From NCBI GenBank assembly GCA_934148995.1, contig CAKPDM010000001.1, positions 90,164-154,163 of the forward strand: DNA of 64,000 nt. The letters run 5' to 3'. Both the position numbers and the translations under genes were made by a program. Below are positions 8,029 through 17,408 of this stretch, one piece after another. The notes beneath the pieces were generated by a model. The model did no database searches. It saw nothing but the letters and a program-made list of their open reading frames with translations, and was not told the origin of the DNA. This DNA is from an uncultured Bacilli bacterium. GTDB lineage: Bacteria; Bacillota_I; Bacilli_A; RF39; UBA660. Each line of letters starts with the position of its first letter. Positions within the stretch are counted from its first letter, which is position 1.

Positions 8029-9459
8029 TTATTCCTCCAATATTTTCTTATACAATTTTTTCTTTTTGTCTTTTAGTACAACTTTATAATTTTTATTATT
8101 TTTCATATAATTAGAAAAGTAATCTTTATGTTCTACTAAAATATAATCAAAATCATATTTAGCTAAAAACTTTTTATAATCAGTTGTTTTCTTTCCAATA
8201 TTAAAAGCCTCAGCAAGTATATCTTCTTTCTTATTATTAGACTTTAAAAATATTTCAGCCCTACCATCTAGGTATGGATGATAACCAGCATATTCAAAAC
8301 ATGAACCATTATCATAATCTGTATATATCTTTACATCCTTAGTAGCATTTTTATCTAAGTAATCAATATATTTTTGATCAACGTTAATTAATGTATAATC
8401 ATGATTTGCTATTTCCACACCAGCATATAGCAGAGCAGCTACACCTACTATTACATACAACTTTAATGGAAAAGTATAAGTCTTTCCTTCTTTAAAATGT
8501 AAATACTTACTCCAAAATGGTAATACACAGGCACAAAAAATACTAACATTTCTAAAATTTCTAAAGGCCATATAACTTATTCCAAAAGTCAAAAAAAACT
8601 GTGAAATTGATATTTTATCTTTATTTTTTAACATTAAAAACATAGTAATTAGAAAAGTAATTAGAAAACTAACATTAGATATAAATAAAGGTTCTTTAAA
8701 AGTAAATCTTGACATTTCTACAATTTCTTCATCTATAATTGAAACTCCATAAGATGTTAACGAATAAAACATATTTTTTATTCCATAAGGATTTATTAAT
8801 CCTACCAAAAAGGAAATTATTAATACAATAATCAAAGTAAATAATCTTTTATCCTTCTTTTTATAGTATAAGTATGAAAATTCAACTAAGAATGGAAGAG
8901 AAAAGACGAAAAAGCATAACCACATCGAAGCATGAAAATTAATTAGTAATAACGACACTACTGGTAGCAAATAAATCTTCTTACTAGATTCTTTTAAGAA
9001 TAATTCTAAAAGATAAATCAATACTATAAATAGTAATAAGCTATAAATGTAAGGTCGCGGTGTTAAAAAGAATATTTGTAAAAGGACATCTATTATACAA
9101 GTGGTTATTACTGAATTAAATATCTTTCCATCACTTAACAAATTACATAACTTATATAAAAAATACATTATTAAAATATTAACAAAAACTATCAATAAAA
9201 ATAAGCCAAAACCACCCAGCAATTTATAAACTGAATAAAATGATAAAGCTGAAAGCCACTGTTGCATAACAAATGATAAATTACTATGCATAGATAAAAA
9301 ATCATACTTAGGAAAACCCCCTGATACTATCTTGCGACCGTAAGCAAGTAAAAACCAAATATCTTTCTCCTTACAGGAATAAGAACCGATTATTGATAAC
9401 AATGGAAGTAAAAAATATAAATAGCACAAGTATTTACTTGGTCGATACTTCTTAAACAT
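8029..9459 (-). CDS. Polytopic membrane protein, GT-C-like (possible lipid-linked glycosyltransferase)
   Basis: 476 aa with roughly ten hydrophobic segments. The extracytoplasmic tail contains a recognisable pattern: DYDNGSCFEYAG, a PYLDGRAEIF motif, then a FLAKYDFDYILVEH segment. That YxDGRxE tail is typical of large uncharacterised membrane proteins related to GT-C glycosyltransferases using polyprenyl-linked donors. The start overlaps by one base the end of the flavoenzyme gene upstream, so the two are co-translated and likely act in the same envelope-glycan step. The substrate is unknown. Confidence 0.6.
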   Translation of the reverse strand: MFKKYRPSKYLCYLYFLLPLLSIIGSYSCKEKDIWFLLAYGRKIVSGGFPKYDFLSMHSNLSFVMQQWLSALSFYSVYKLLGGFGLFLLIVFVNILIMYFLYKLCNLLSDGKIFNSVITTCIIDVLLQIFFLTPRPYIYSLLLFIVLIYLLELFLKESSKKIYLLPVVSLLLINFHASMWLCFFVFSLPFLVEFSYLYYKKKDKRLFTLIIVLIISFLVGLINPYGIKNMFYSLTSYGVSIIDEEIVEMSRFTFKEPLFISNVSFLITFLITMFLMLKNKDKISISQFFLTFGISYMAFRNFRNVSIFCACVLPFWSKYLHFKEGKTYTFPLKLYVIVGVAALLYAGVEIANHDYTLINVDQKYIDYLDKNATKDVKIYTDYDNGSCFEYAGYHPYLDGRAEIFLKSNNKKEDILAEAFNIGKKTTDYKKFLAKYDFDYILVEHKDYFSNYMKNNKNYKVVLKDKKKKLYKKILEE

Positions 9460-10991
9460 TATTTTTCCTCCTGATATGATTTATCAATATTTATATTCCA
9501 TAATTTATCTAGATTATGTTCATTATTTTTAATCATTCTACCACAAACTATACCACTATAAATTGAATGATCCATATTGTTATAAGAGTGTGTGCCATTT
9601 CTACCAATACAATATAGATTATCTATCTCATTTAAATAGTTTCTTATTTTATCTATTTCTTTATAACTATCAAAATAAGCAGGATAAGCTTTCTTTACTC
9701 TGATAACTACGGAATCTAATAATTCTCCTTTGAAGAATTTCATCTTACTAAGTTCATCTGTTGCCATTGCGACTATATCTTTATCTTTCATATTCCAAAA
9801 ATCATCATTTTCATTACAGAAATACTCAAGTCCCATCCAAATAGTATTTACTGGATCTTTAACCATATATGGTGACCAGTTATTAAAGATTTGAATTCGT
9901 CCTAATTTTACATTTTTATCTTGAACATATATCCAGTTATCGCTTACACTTCCGTGAATAGTATTACTACCTTCTACTTTAAAAGATGGTACTAAAAGTC
10001 CTACTGTTAAAAAACCTCTATAAGGTAAATCACTTGCTAATTTGACTATTTTTCTTGGTACATCATTCATTCCTGAAATTAAATCTTTTAATGGCATAGA
10101 ACTAACTAAAATATCACATTTACAAGTAATATACTTTTCATCTTTTAGATATACTACTGAAGTTAAATGATTGTTATTCTTTTTAATTCTTACTACTTTG
10201 GCATTTTTTACTATCTTTCCACCTAAATATTCAATTTTTTTAGCCAATGTCTCATATAATTCACCCGGTCCATACTTTGGATAGTAAAACGATTCTATCA
10301 AAGATGTTTCTTTATTTTTATTTTCTAGATGAAAAATTCTTTTAAAATAATCAATAAATACTTTGCTAATCGATATTCCTTTTACTCTTTGACTACCCCA
10401 ACTAGCATCTATTTCTTTAGGAGCTCTTCCCCAGACTTTTGTTGTATATCCTTCAAAAAAGATAGAATATAGTTTTTTTCCAAATCTATTGATATAAAAA
10501 TTTTCTAGATTAAATTCATCTAATTTATGAACTGTTGACTTTAAATAACTCATTCCACAAGCACAAGTAGTTGTAAAACCTAAATTGTTAATTGTTTTAA
10601 GATTAAAGTTAACGGGATAATCAAAAAATTTATGATTATAATAAATTCTACTTACCCTGTTTCTAATTAACATAACACTATCTTCTACTTCTGGATTACT
10701 TCCTTTTACTGGAAAATTTTTATCTGTTTTCAATATCTTGTCATCAAAAGCAGGTTTATTTTGTAATGGTAATAACTCAAACCAAAGTTTCTTTACTTCT
10801 TCATTTTTAGTAAAGAAGCGATGTCCGCCAATATCAATTCTATTATCTTTATAATTTACCGTTTTACTAATACCACCAACTTCTTTATCTTCTTCTAAAA
10901 TAGTTACTTCTACATTTTTTACCGTTTTTAATATTTCATAGGCGCAAGATAAACCAGCCGGTCCTGCACCAATGATTACTACTTTTTTCAT
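9459..10991 (-). CDS. FAD-dependent oxidoreductase of the amine-oxidase / UDP-galactopyranose mutase-like class
   Basis: 510 aa. An N-terminal dinucleotide-binding motif (VVIIGAGPAGLSCAYEI) is followed by EEDKEVGGISKTV and DIGGHRFFT, which places it in the NAD(P)/FAD amine-oxidase-like family that includes protoporphyrinogen oxidase homologues and UDP-galactopyranose mutase relatives. A second FAD contact near the C-terminus (YCIGRNGTHSYNNMDHSI) is typical. Members without haem genes nearby are often found beside glycosyltransferases. Here it is coupled to the GT-C-like membrane protein, so a role in modifying a surface sugar is more likely than haem synthesis. This is an inference. Confidence 0.75.
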   Translation of the reverse strand: MKKVVIIGAGPAGLSCAYEILKTVKNVEVTILEEDKEVGGISKTVNYKDNRIDIGGHRFFTKNEEVKKLWFELLPLQNKPAFDDKILKTDKNFPVKGSNPEVEDSVMLIRNRVSRIYYNHKFFDYPVNFNLKTINNLGFTTTCACGMSYLKSTVHKLDEFNLENFYINRFGKKLYSIFFEGYTTKVWGRAPKEIDASWGSQRVKGISISKVFIDYFKRIFHLENKNKETSLIESFYYPKYGPGELYETLAKKIEYLGGKIVKNAKVVRIKKNNNHLTSVVYLKDEKYITCKCDILVSSMPLKDLISGMNDVPRKIVKLASDLPYRGFLTVGLLVPSFKVEGSNTIHGSVSDNWIYVQDKNVKLGRIQIFNNWSPYMVKDPVNTIWMGLEYFCNENDDFWNMKDKDIVAMATDELSKMKFFKGELLDSVVIRVKKAYPAYFDSYKEIDKIRNYLNEIDNLYCIGRNGTHSYNNMDHSIYSGIVCGRMIKNNEHNLDKLWNINIDKSYQEEK

Positions 10992-11060
10992 ATTCTTTCT
11001 CCCTGCACTTAATACTCTCTTCTTAACTCAATTCTATCAGAGGGAAGATAAAATGTCACT

Positions 11061-11087
11061 AAAAAGAGCTATCCAAATTAATAGCTC
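11061..11087 (-). terminator. Rho-independent terminator of the SDR gene
   Basis: GAGCTAT (11066-11072) pairs with ATAGCTC (11081-11087), followed on the minus strand by TTTTT. It ends the transcript coming from the SDR gene and separates it from the flavoenzyme operon. Confidence 0.75.
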
Positions 11088-11105
11088 GTTAGTATTTAGT
11101 AATAA

Positions 11106-11885
11106 TTAGAAAGTATAGCCACCATCAACACCGATATTTTGAGAAGTGATGTATCTTGCTTCATCAGTACAAAGGAATGCTGTCATATAAGCAATATCAA
11201 TTGGTTCTTGTGGTTTACCGTTTGGTGTAGACCTATTAGAAGAGTTCCAAACGTTTTCTCTATTACTTTCCTCTTGCCCAGCCATTTGATCTAAAATATC
11301 TTCCCACATATTGGTTCTAATAATCCCCGGACAAATGCAGTTAACGTTGACATTATCTCTGGCAGCTTCTCTTCCTAAGCTAGCAGTTAAAGCTAATACT
11401 GCAGATTTTGTACAACTATAAACACTGAATCCAGCTGAACAAGCTTTGGCAGCTATTGATGACATATTTACTATTTTTCCATATTTGTTAGGTCGCATAA
11501 TAGCTAAAGCTTCACGACAAGAATAGATTGTTCCTTTAATATTTATATCTATTGTTTTATCAATATTTTCTAAACTTTCTTTATCTAATTCTCCCGTTAA
11601 ACATACGCCAGCAGAGTTAACAACAATATCTACTGTTCCCCATTCTGATACTATTTTTTCATACATTGCTGCTACTTCTTCATAATTAGTAACGTCTACT
11701 TGATATGCAATAGCATTTACACCATAATTTCTAATTTCTGTTGCTACTTGTTCTGCTCTTTCAGGTAATAAGTCTGCCACTAAAACATCAGCACCATTCT
11801 TAGCAAAGAGTAAGGCGCATTCTCTTCCAAGACCGCTTCCCCCTCCAGTAACAAGTGCTTTTTTTCCTTTAAAATTAAATTCCAT
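11106..11885 (-). CDS. Short-chain dehydrogenase/reductase (SDR)
   Basis: 259 aa classical SDR. The cofactor motif TGGGSGLG lies near residue 14, NSAG near residue 88, and the catalytic serine (NMSSIA) and YSCTK dyad around 140-160. The adenine-binding pocket has an acidic residue after beta-2 (VADLLPERA), which favours NAD(H). The C-terminal GVDGGYTF is typical of gluconate 5-dehydrogenase or 3-oxoacyl-ACP-reductase-like enzymes. The substrate cannot be assigned. It stands alone with its own terminator; no sugar or fatty-acid operon surrounds it. Confidence 0.88.
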   Translation of the reverse strand: MEFNFKGKKALVTGGGSGLGRECALLFAKNGADVLVADLLPERAEQVATEIRNYGVNAIAYQVDVTNYEEVAAMYEKIVSEWGTVDIVVNSAGVCLTGELDKESLENIDKTIDINIKGTIYSCREALAIMRPNKYGKIVNMSSIAAKACSAGFSVYSCTKSAVLALTASLGREAARDNVNVNCICPGIIRTNMWEDILDQMAGQEESNRENVWNSSNRSTPNGKPQEPIDIAYMTAFLCTDEARYITSQNIGVDGGYTF

Positions 11886-11970
11886 ATCTTAACCTCCCTA
11901 TTATTAATTTTAACATAATTTAGAAAAGTTACTAATTTTTTTTAATTTTCAGTGTAAATATTCGTCTAAT

Positions 11971-13011
11971 TTATCTTTGTGATAGTCCATATACTTTAAC
12001 TCGTTCTTCTCTTCCTTTATTTATCTCATTACAAATTGACTTTGCTACAACATTTCTATTTTTTAAAAGATTGTATGAGGCTTCGCTAAGTATCATATCT
12101 TTATATATAAAATATATTTGTTTCAAATCAACAGTTTCAATATAACCTTTCTTAAAATTCATTGTCATTTCTAAAGCTGTTGGTAGTGTTTGGTTTACGT
12201 CAGATAACGATGGAACAATTATTGCTAGTTTATTTTTAGATGTCATTTCGGCTTTATACTTATGTAGGTGTCCATGTAAAGATATTATAGAGTCTGATCG
12301 TTTGTTGAATAAATTGTCTATATGATGAAATAAATCAATTGTATCATTCTTAATATTAATTGATGTTCTTTGATAGCCACCAATTATAATATCTTGCCGA
12401 TAATTTTTGGTTGCTTCTATTATTGATCTAGAATCATCATAATAACCATATATATCATGGTTACCTGCTACAGCAAAAGTTAATATGTCTTTGTCAAATG
12501 GATAATCTTTCAGAAAATGTTTAATTTGCTTTTCTACAGTATCATACTCACTTTTGCATCTTTTGAAAAGACAATCTATCATGTCTCCTACACAAAAAAT
12601 GATATGAATATTATTTTTGGCACAGTAATTGAATGCATTATCTACTAAATCAGGGCGCTCTAATTTATTACCATAATGTAAATCTGATATTATTAAAGTT
12701 TTGATACTAGTTTCATCGTGTAAAGAAAGCAAATTATTTGTTAGTAGTTCTTTAGAATTAGTAACATTGCTTAATGATGAGTCTATTTTGTATGTTATCT
12801 GACCATTACTATAATAATTTTTACTAAAAATTAAACCACTATTTTTCAAATGTAATAATTTGTTATATAACTGTTTATTAGAAATATTTAATTCTTTACT
12901 AATATCGTTACAAGTTCTACCTTCTTTTATCATTGTATCACTCGCTTTAAGAATCATTATAAATTTTGTAAAGAAAAAAGACAAGAATAAACTTATCTTC
13001 CATTCCACCAT
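11971..13011 (-). CDS. Metallophosphoesterase with N-terminal winged-helix DNA-binding domain
   Basis: 346 aa from the longest start. About residues 25-75 form a helix-turn-helix (TCNDISKELNISNKQLYNKL). The remainder is a calcineurin-like phosphoesterase with DLHYG, GDMID, GNHDIY and GHLHKY metal ligands. The DNA-binding plus phosphoesterase pairing suggests a nucleic-acid-linked or regulatory enzyme, but its role is unknown. The start is uncertain: ATG at 13011 has a weak AGGA site and lies inside the end of the M23 gene (19-bp overlap), and the hydrophobic residues it adds look unnatural. ATG at 12957 or 12933 would leave the HTH intact. Confidence 0.8.
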   Translation of the reverse strand: MVEWKISLFLSFFFTKFIMILKASDTMIKEGRTCNDISKELNISNKQLYNKLLHLKNSGLIFSKNYYSNGQITYKIDSSLSNVTNSKELLTNNLLSLHDETSIKTLIISDLHYGNKLERPDLVDNAFNYCAKNNIHIIFCVGDMIDCLFKRCKSEYDTVEKQIKHFLKDYPFDKDILTFAVAGNHDIYGYYDDSRSIIEATKNYRQDIIIGGYQRTSINIKNDTIDLFHHIDNLFNKRSDSIISLHGHLHKYKAEMTSKNKLAIIVPSLSDVNQTLPTALEMTMNFKKGYIETVDLKQIYFIYKDMILSEASYNLLKNRNVVAKSICNEINKGREERVKVYGLSQR

Positions 13012-14240
13012 GCTCTAAGTCCTGCTGGGAAACCTATATATTGTCTTGGATTGATTGTGCTTTTTTCATAAGCGGTATAGCTGGCACAACCACCACCAAC
13101 ATTCCAATCACAACTAGTAATTTCTAAGTGTAGATGAGCAGCTGTTGAACAACCAGAATTACCCATTCTACCAATCATAGTATTAGTAGTAACTTGCATA
13201 CCAACACTTATATTTCCATAACTACCTAAATGAGCATAAGTTGAGTAAATATATCTACCATTAACTAAATGTCTAATTTTAACTATCTTAGCATTACCAT
13301 TACAACCATAGCGACACCAATTACCAGTAGTACAAGAATCTGAATAGATTTTGAAAATTACCCCATCAGCGATTGGATAAACCGGAATTGATCTATCATT
13401 TGAATTAGATAAATCGATACCTAAATGTCCTCCATAACCTCCCCAGTTTTGAGTTACATATCCACTAGTCATTGGTCTAAAGAAACCACTTACAGAAGGA
13501 GGAATAGGAATGCTTCCACCACTACCATTATTACTTCCACCTTGGGCTCTATCATGACGATATTGACAAGCGTAGATATCTTCATTTGTACCACAACCTA
13601 ACTTCTTATAATAAGCTAGGTTAGCTTTGGCTGCTTTTAATTGTTCTTGAACTGATGGCATAGATTCTCTAATTGACTGCGTATCAGCATTTATTCTTTC
13701 TTTTTCACTTTCTAGTTTTGCTTTAATTGATTTAAATTCTTCCTTTTTTGCAGCTAATTCTTTAGTTTTAGCTCGATTAGTTTTGATTAGTTCATCTAAT
13801 TCATTCATTACTTTTTGATTATATTCTGTTAACTGTTCAACAACACTTAAGCGATAAACCATTTCTGTAATACTTTCTGCTCCAAAAACATATTCTAAAT
13901 AAGCATTATTTCCATTACTTACTTGTAAATATTGAAATAACTGTTTACTTTCTTCAGTCTTCTTTTCTATTTCATCATTTGATTTATCAATTTCTTCTTC
14001 TAATGACTTCATAGAAGTTTCTAAGTCACTTATTTGTTTCTCATAAGAAGCAATGTTTTTCTTTATTTCTGCTACTTCTTGGTCATTTTTAGCAATTTTG
14101 GCTTCTTTTTCTTCCAAACTTTTAGTAAAGTTATTTACTTCATTTTCAAAGTCTTTTATCGTTTTAGCATTAACACTATAAGGTATTAAACTAGTCATCA
14201 CTAACAGTAGGAAAAGACCTATCTTTTTCTTACTACTCAT
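12993..14240 (-). CDS. Secreted M23 murein hydrolase with coiled coil (PcsB/CwlO/EnvC-like, FtsEX partner)
   Basis: 415 aa. A signal peptide (KKKIGLFLLLVMTSLIPYSVNA) leads into a long coiled coil (about 30-215), then a Gly/Ser-rich linker and a C-terminal LytM/M23 domain with the zinc ligands GGHLGIDLS and AHLHLEI. This is the architecture of cell-wall hydrolases or activators that FtsEX controls through the coiled coil (EnvC, PcsB, CwlO). It lies one base after ftsX in an ftsE-ftsX-M23 operon, which strongly supports partnership. Both M23 ligand motifs are present, so it is probably an active endopeptidase rather than an EnvC-like activator. Extra cysteines in the M23 domain may form disulfides. 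Confidence 0.92.
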   Translation of the reverse strand: MSSKKKIGLFLLLVMTSLIPYSVNAKTIKDFENEVNNFTKSLEEKEAKIAKNDQEVAEIKKNIASYEKQISDLETSMKSLEEEIDKSNDEIEKKTEESKQLFQYLQVSNGNNAYLEYVFGAESITEMVYRLSVVEQLTEYNQKVMNELDELIKTNRAKTKELAAKKEEFKSIKAKLESEKERINADTQSIRESMPSVQEQLKAAKANLAYYKKLGCGTNEDIYACQYRHDRAQGGSNNGSGGSIPIPPSVSGFFRPMTSGYVTQNWGGYGGHLGIDLSNSNDRSIPVYPIADGVIFKIYSDSCTTGNWCRYGCNGNAKIVKIRHLVNGRYIYSTYAHLGSYGNISVGMQVTTNTMIGRMGNSGCSTAAHLHLEITSCDWNVGGGCASYTAYEKSTINPRQYIGFPAGLRAWWNGR

Positions 14241-14241
14241 A

Positions 14242-15141
14242 TTACACCTTTAAATACTTTCGAACGGCAGATGATGAACCTATCATACCTACTAAAATAC
14301 CAATTATTAAGATTATTCCTGATACTATGTAAATAAACGGCTCAGGTTCTACTAGTTTAATTATTTCTGTATAGACATAACCATTTAGATGATTATATAA
14401 AGCAACATAACCAAAGCATACAGCAAGAATTGGAAGGATAGAACCAATACATCCTAAAATCATTCCTTCTACAATAAATGGTGTTTTAATAGCAATATTA
14501 CTAGCACCTACTAATCGCATAATAGATATTTCTCTTTTTCTTGAAAAGATTGTTAATTTGATAGTGTTAACAATTAAAAAGACTGTTACTAGAATTAAAG
14601 CTATTACTACTCCATAAGCTCCTTTTTCAATAACACTGAACATACTAATCATTTTATCAACCCAAGCTTCACCATAATTAACAACACTTACTTGGTCTAG
14701 TTTTTTAATTTTTAATGCAGTATCTTTGATTTTCTCAACGTCTTTAACTTTTACTTGAAAAGTATCTTTTAAAGGATTATCATCATCTTTCCAAGTAGAC
14801 ATTACTTCATTAAACACTTCATTTTCTTTACGCATTTCTTCTTTAACTGCATTTTTACTTTGATAAGTTAAACTTTCAACATTATTCATTTTTTCTAATT
14901 TTTGTTGAACATCTTTAACTTGGTCCTCAGTTGTATTATTATTTAGAAATACTACTATCGTTAAGTCTTTTTCCATTTCTTTAGTAAAGTTTTCTACGTT
15001 AAATGTCAAGATAATAGCAACTGCTACAATTAATAGAGTTATTATTATACAAGATATTGATGCTAACGATAGAGAAAAGTTACGAAAAACTGATTTAAAA
15101 GCATCTCTGATACTTCTACCTAACATTCTGAAAAATCTCAT
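14242..15141 (-). CDS. ftsX: Cell-division protein FtsX (permease-like subunit)
   Basis: 299 aa with one N-terminal transmembrane helix, a large extracytoplasmic loop (about 45-170) and three C-terminal helices, the FtsX topology. The motif KREISIMRLVGAS is the conserved cytoplasmic coupling segment. FtsX transmits ATP hydrolysis by FtsE across the membrane to a peptidoglycan hydrolase. It overlaps ftsE by 4 bp and is followed directly by the coiled-coil M23 hydrolase, its probable effector. Confidence 0.95.
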   Translation of the reverse strand: MRFFRMLGRSIRDAFKSVFRNFSLSLASISCIIITLLIVAVAIILTFNVENFTKEMEKDLTIVVFLNNNTTEDQVKDVQQKLEKMNNVESLTYQSKNAVKEEMRKENEVFNEVMSTWKDDDNPLKDTFQVKVKDVEKIKDTALKIKKLDQVSVVNYGEAWVDKMISMFSVIEKGAYGVVIALILVTVFLIVNTIKLTIFSRKREISIMRLVGASNIAIKTPFIVEGMILGCIGSILPILAVCFGYVALYNHLNGYVYTEIIKLVEPEPFIYIVSGIILIIGILVGMIGSSSAVRKYLKV

Positions 15142-15827
15142 TCTTCATACTCTCCTTTCTCTACGTGTTTTAATAAATGTCCATCTTTTAGAACTATTAC
15201 TTCTTTTTTCATCTTATTAACAATATCTTTATCATGGGTTGCCATAATAATGGTTGTTCCACAAGACTTGTTAATTTGTTCTAAAACTTGCATTATTTCC
15301 ATACTCATATCAGGATCCAAGTTACCTGTCGGCTCATCACATAGTAAAAGTTTAGGTTCGTTTACAATTGCTCTTGCTATTGCAACACGTTGTTGTTCTC
15401 CACCTGATAATTGGTCTGGATAATTATGTATTTTATGTTTTAAACCAACTAATTCTATTGCTTTTAGAGTTTTCTTTCTAATTTCGTCACGTCTAGCACC
15501 TAGAACTTCCATAGTAAAAGCGACATTTTCATAAACAGTAGATTTTGGTAATAAACGATAATCTTGAAATACTATTCCTAGTTTTCTTCTTAGTTTATAT
15601 ACTTTTTTGTTTCTAAGCTTTAAAACATTTAGTCCACCAACAATTATTTCTCCCTTTGTTGGTTTCTCCTCACGATATAACATCTTTATAAATGTACTTT
15701 TACCGCTTCCACTACCTCCGATTACAAAGACAAATGAGCCTTTTTTTATGGAAAGAGATAAGTCATAAATTGCTGTTACACCATTTTTATATTGTTTGGT
15801 TACATTTTTAATTCTTATTAGTTCCAT
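15138..15827 (-). CDS. ftsE: Cell-division ATP-binding protein FtsE
   Basis: 229 aa from the ATG at 15827, chosen because AAGGTGGG sits just upstream; an in-frame ATG seven codons earlier lacks such a site. ABC motifs are intact: Walker A GGSGSGKS, signature LSGGEQQR, Walker B LLLCDEPTGNLD and the H-loop ATHD. FtsE powers FtsX and links the divisome or elongation machinery to wall hydrolysis. First gene of ftsE-ftsX-M23; the adjoining gene upstream is yitT-like, as in the prfB-ftsE neighbourhood of Bacillus. Confidence 0.95.
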   Translation of the reverse strand: MELIRIKNVTKQYKNGVTAIYDLSLSIKKGSFVFVIGGSGSGKSTFIKMLYREEKPTKGEIIVGGLNVLKLRNKKVYKLRRKLGIVFQDYRLLPKSTVYENVAFTMEVLGARRDEIRKKTLKAIELVGLKHKIHNYPDQLSGGEQQRVAIARAIVNEPKLLLCDEPTGNLDPDMSMEIMQVLEQINKSCGTTIIMATHDKDIVNKMKKEVIVLKDGHLLKHVEKGEYEE

Positions 15828-15902
15828 CTTATCCCACCTTATATTCACTTAATATTTTAGCATAGTTCGACTTTTTTTGATAGTGATAAATAATTTCAAA
15901 AG

Positions 15903-15937
15903 AAAAAAAGTGTTAAAAATAGAAACTTTTACACTTT
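15903..15937 (-). terminator. Terminator of the prfB-yitT transcript
   Basis: AAAGTGT (15907-15913) pairs with ACACTTT (15931-15937) and a T-rich tract follows on the minus strand. It sits at the stop codon of the short YitT gene and isolates ftsEX. Confidence 0.65.
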
Positions 15938-16544
15938 AACTAGTAATTATTATTAATGATTTGTCTTTTCTTAAAATTTTGTCCATTACTATTTTACTGG
16001 TAAGTAAAAGAAAGATAGCATATAAGACTTTAGTATAAGTAAAGTACACTCCTCCTAATATTACTATTATCATATTAATAAATAAAGTTGTATTACTTAA
16101 AGGTATTTTAAAATATTTATAAAGTATTTGACTTATTATATTAATTCCTCCATTACTAAATCCTACTTTATACATAAAACCGTTACTTATCCCTAAAGAA
16201 ATACCAATTATTAAACAGGTTAGTAATAAATCATTTGTTTTTATGATAATTATTTTATTAATGAATGAGGTAAGTGAAACAAAGAATGGATAGATAAATG
16301 TTGCTAAAAGACTTGCTATTGTTTGTTCCTTTGATAAAAGAATAGTACTTAAAAAAAGACAAATACTACTTCCAATAAAGATAATTATTGACGGAGAAAT
16401 TTTTAAAAGATGATTAATAATAATTGCTATTCCATTCATTCCTCCAGTTACTAATTTAATTGGGTATAAGAATAAATTAAAAATGATACTAGAAAAAAAG
16501 AGACAGATTATTAATACTCCATAGCGATATAGAATATTTTTCAT
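15936..16544 (-). CDS. YitT-family membrane protein lacking the C-terminal DUF2179 domain
   Basis: 202 aa with five or six hydrophobic segments. It shares the YitT pattern with its neighbour: NxFLYPIKLVTGGMNGIAIIIN near the start and VGFSNGGINIISQIL in the middle. The usual ~80-residue C-terminal cytoplasmic domain (DUF2179) is absent, so it is a shortened paralogue. YitT proteins are widespread in Firmicutes and have no established transport substrate. The gene abuts the full-length paralogue with no gap, which suggests a tandem duplication or a paired complex. Confidence 0.85.
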   Translation of the reverse strand: MKNILYRYGVLIICLFFSSIIFNLFLYPIKLVTGGMNGIAIIINHLLKISPSIIIFIGSSICLFLSTILLSKEQTIASLLATFIYPFFVSLTSFINKIIIIKTNDLLLTCLIIGISLGISNGFMYKVGFSNGGINIISQILYKYFKIPLSNTTLFINMIIVILGGVYFTYTKVLYAIFLLLTSKIVMDKILRKDKSLIIITS

Positions 16545-17408
16545 CTATTCTCCTCCAAATACCTGATAAGCATCGGTTACTACAAAGAAAGCATCTGGAT
16601 CTATTAGATGTATTCCTTCTTTGAATTTATAGTATTCCTTAGTTGGGATAACACTCATTAAAACATCTTGGTCTTTATCTTTATAACCACCTGTTGCTTC
16701 AAATTTAGTAACTCCGTGTTTCATTTCTTTTAAAATATATTCTTTTACCTCTTTGTCTTTCTTCGTTATAATGTAGAAAGCTTTAGCATCACTTATTCCT
16801 AGTAATACTCTATCCATAGCCCAAGTAACTAGGTATAAAACTATTAAAGCATACATTAATTTATTAAATCCAAAAGCAAAAAATCCAAGTAAAACAATTA
16901 ATCCATCAGTAAATATCATTGCTTGTCCCATTCCAATTTTTAACTTTTTAGAAATAATCATATTTAAAATATCTGTTCCACCAGTAGAAAATCCTGCTTT
17001 AAAGATAAGTCCTGCTCCAACGCCTTGAAGTAATCCTCCAAAAATAGCTACTAAAAGCATTTCGCTTTCACTAAAACTAACATATTTAGTTAAAAAACTT
17101 GTTAGATTAACAAAAATCGGAAATAATATAGACCCCAAGATACTTAGTCTTGTTTTTTCTTTACCTAAAAATGCATAAGATAAAATTAATAGAAATATAT
17201 TAGCAATTAATATGACATAAGACTGATTAAATTTAAAGAAATGATTTAAAACTATTGATAAACCACTTACTCCACCAGCTACTATGTTATTAGGGGAATA
17301 AAATAGATTAAATGCTAATGCTACTAGTAAACAACCAAAGATAAACTGAACATATCTTTTTATTTTATCATGTTGATAAATATTACTAACGATAGTCTTA
17401 GGATTCAT
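16545..17408 (-). CDS. YitT-family membrane protein with DUF2179 domain
   Basis: 287 aa. Five or six transmembrane segments (about 15-200) carry YSPNNIVAGGVSGLSIVLN and KAGFSTGGTDILNMI, followed by a C-terminal DUF2179 domain (about 205-287, KKDKEVKEYILKEMKHGVTK). The domain is a small cytoplasmic alpha/beta unit thought to be regulatory; function is unknown. Its ATG lies inside the last codons of prfB (11-bp overlap), so translation is coupled to release factor 2. Confidence 0.9.
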   Translation of the reverse strand: MNPKTIVSNIYQHDKIKRYVQFIFGCLLVALAFNLFYSPNNIVAGGVSGLSIVLNHFFKFNQSYVILIANIFLLILSYAFLGKEKTRLSILGSILFPIFVNLTSFLTKYVSFSESEMLLVAIFGGLLQGVGAGLIFKAGFSTGGTDILNMIISKKLKIGMGQAMIFTDGLIVLLGFFAFGFNKLMYALIVLYLVTWAMDRVLLGISDAKAFYIITKKDKEVKEYILKEMKHGVTKFEATGGYKDKDQDVLMSVIPTKEYYKFKEGIHLIDPDAFFVVTDAYQVFGGE

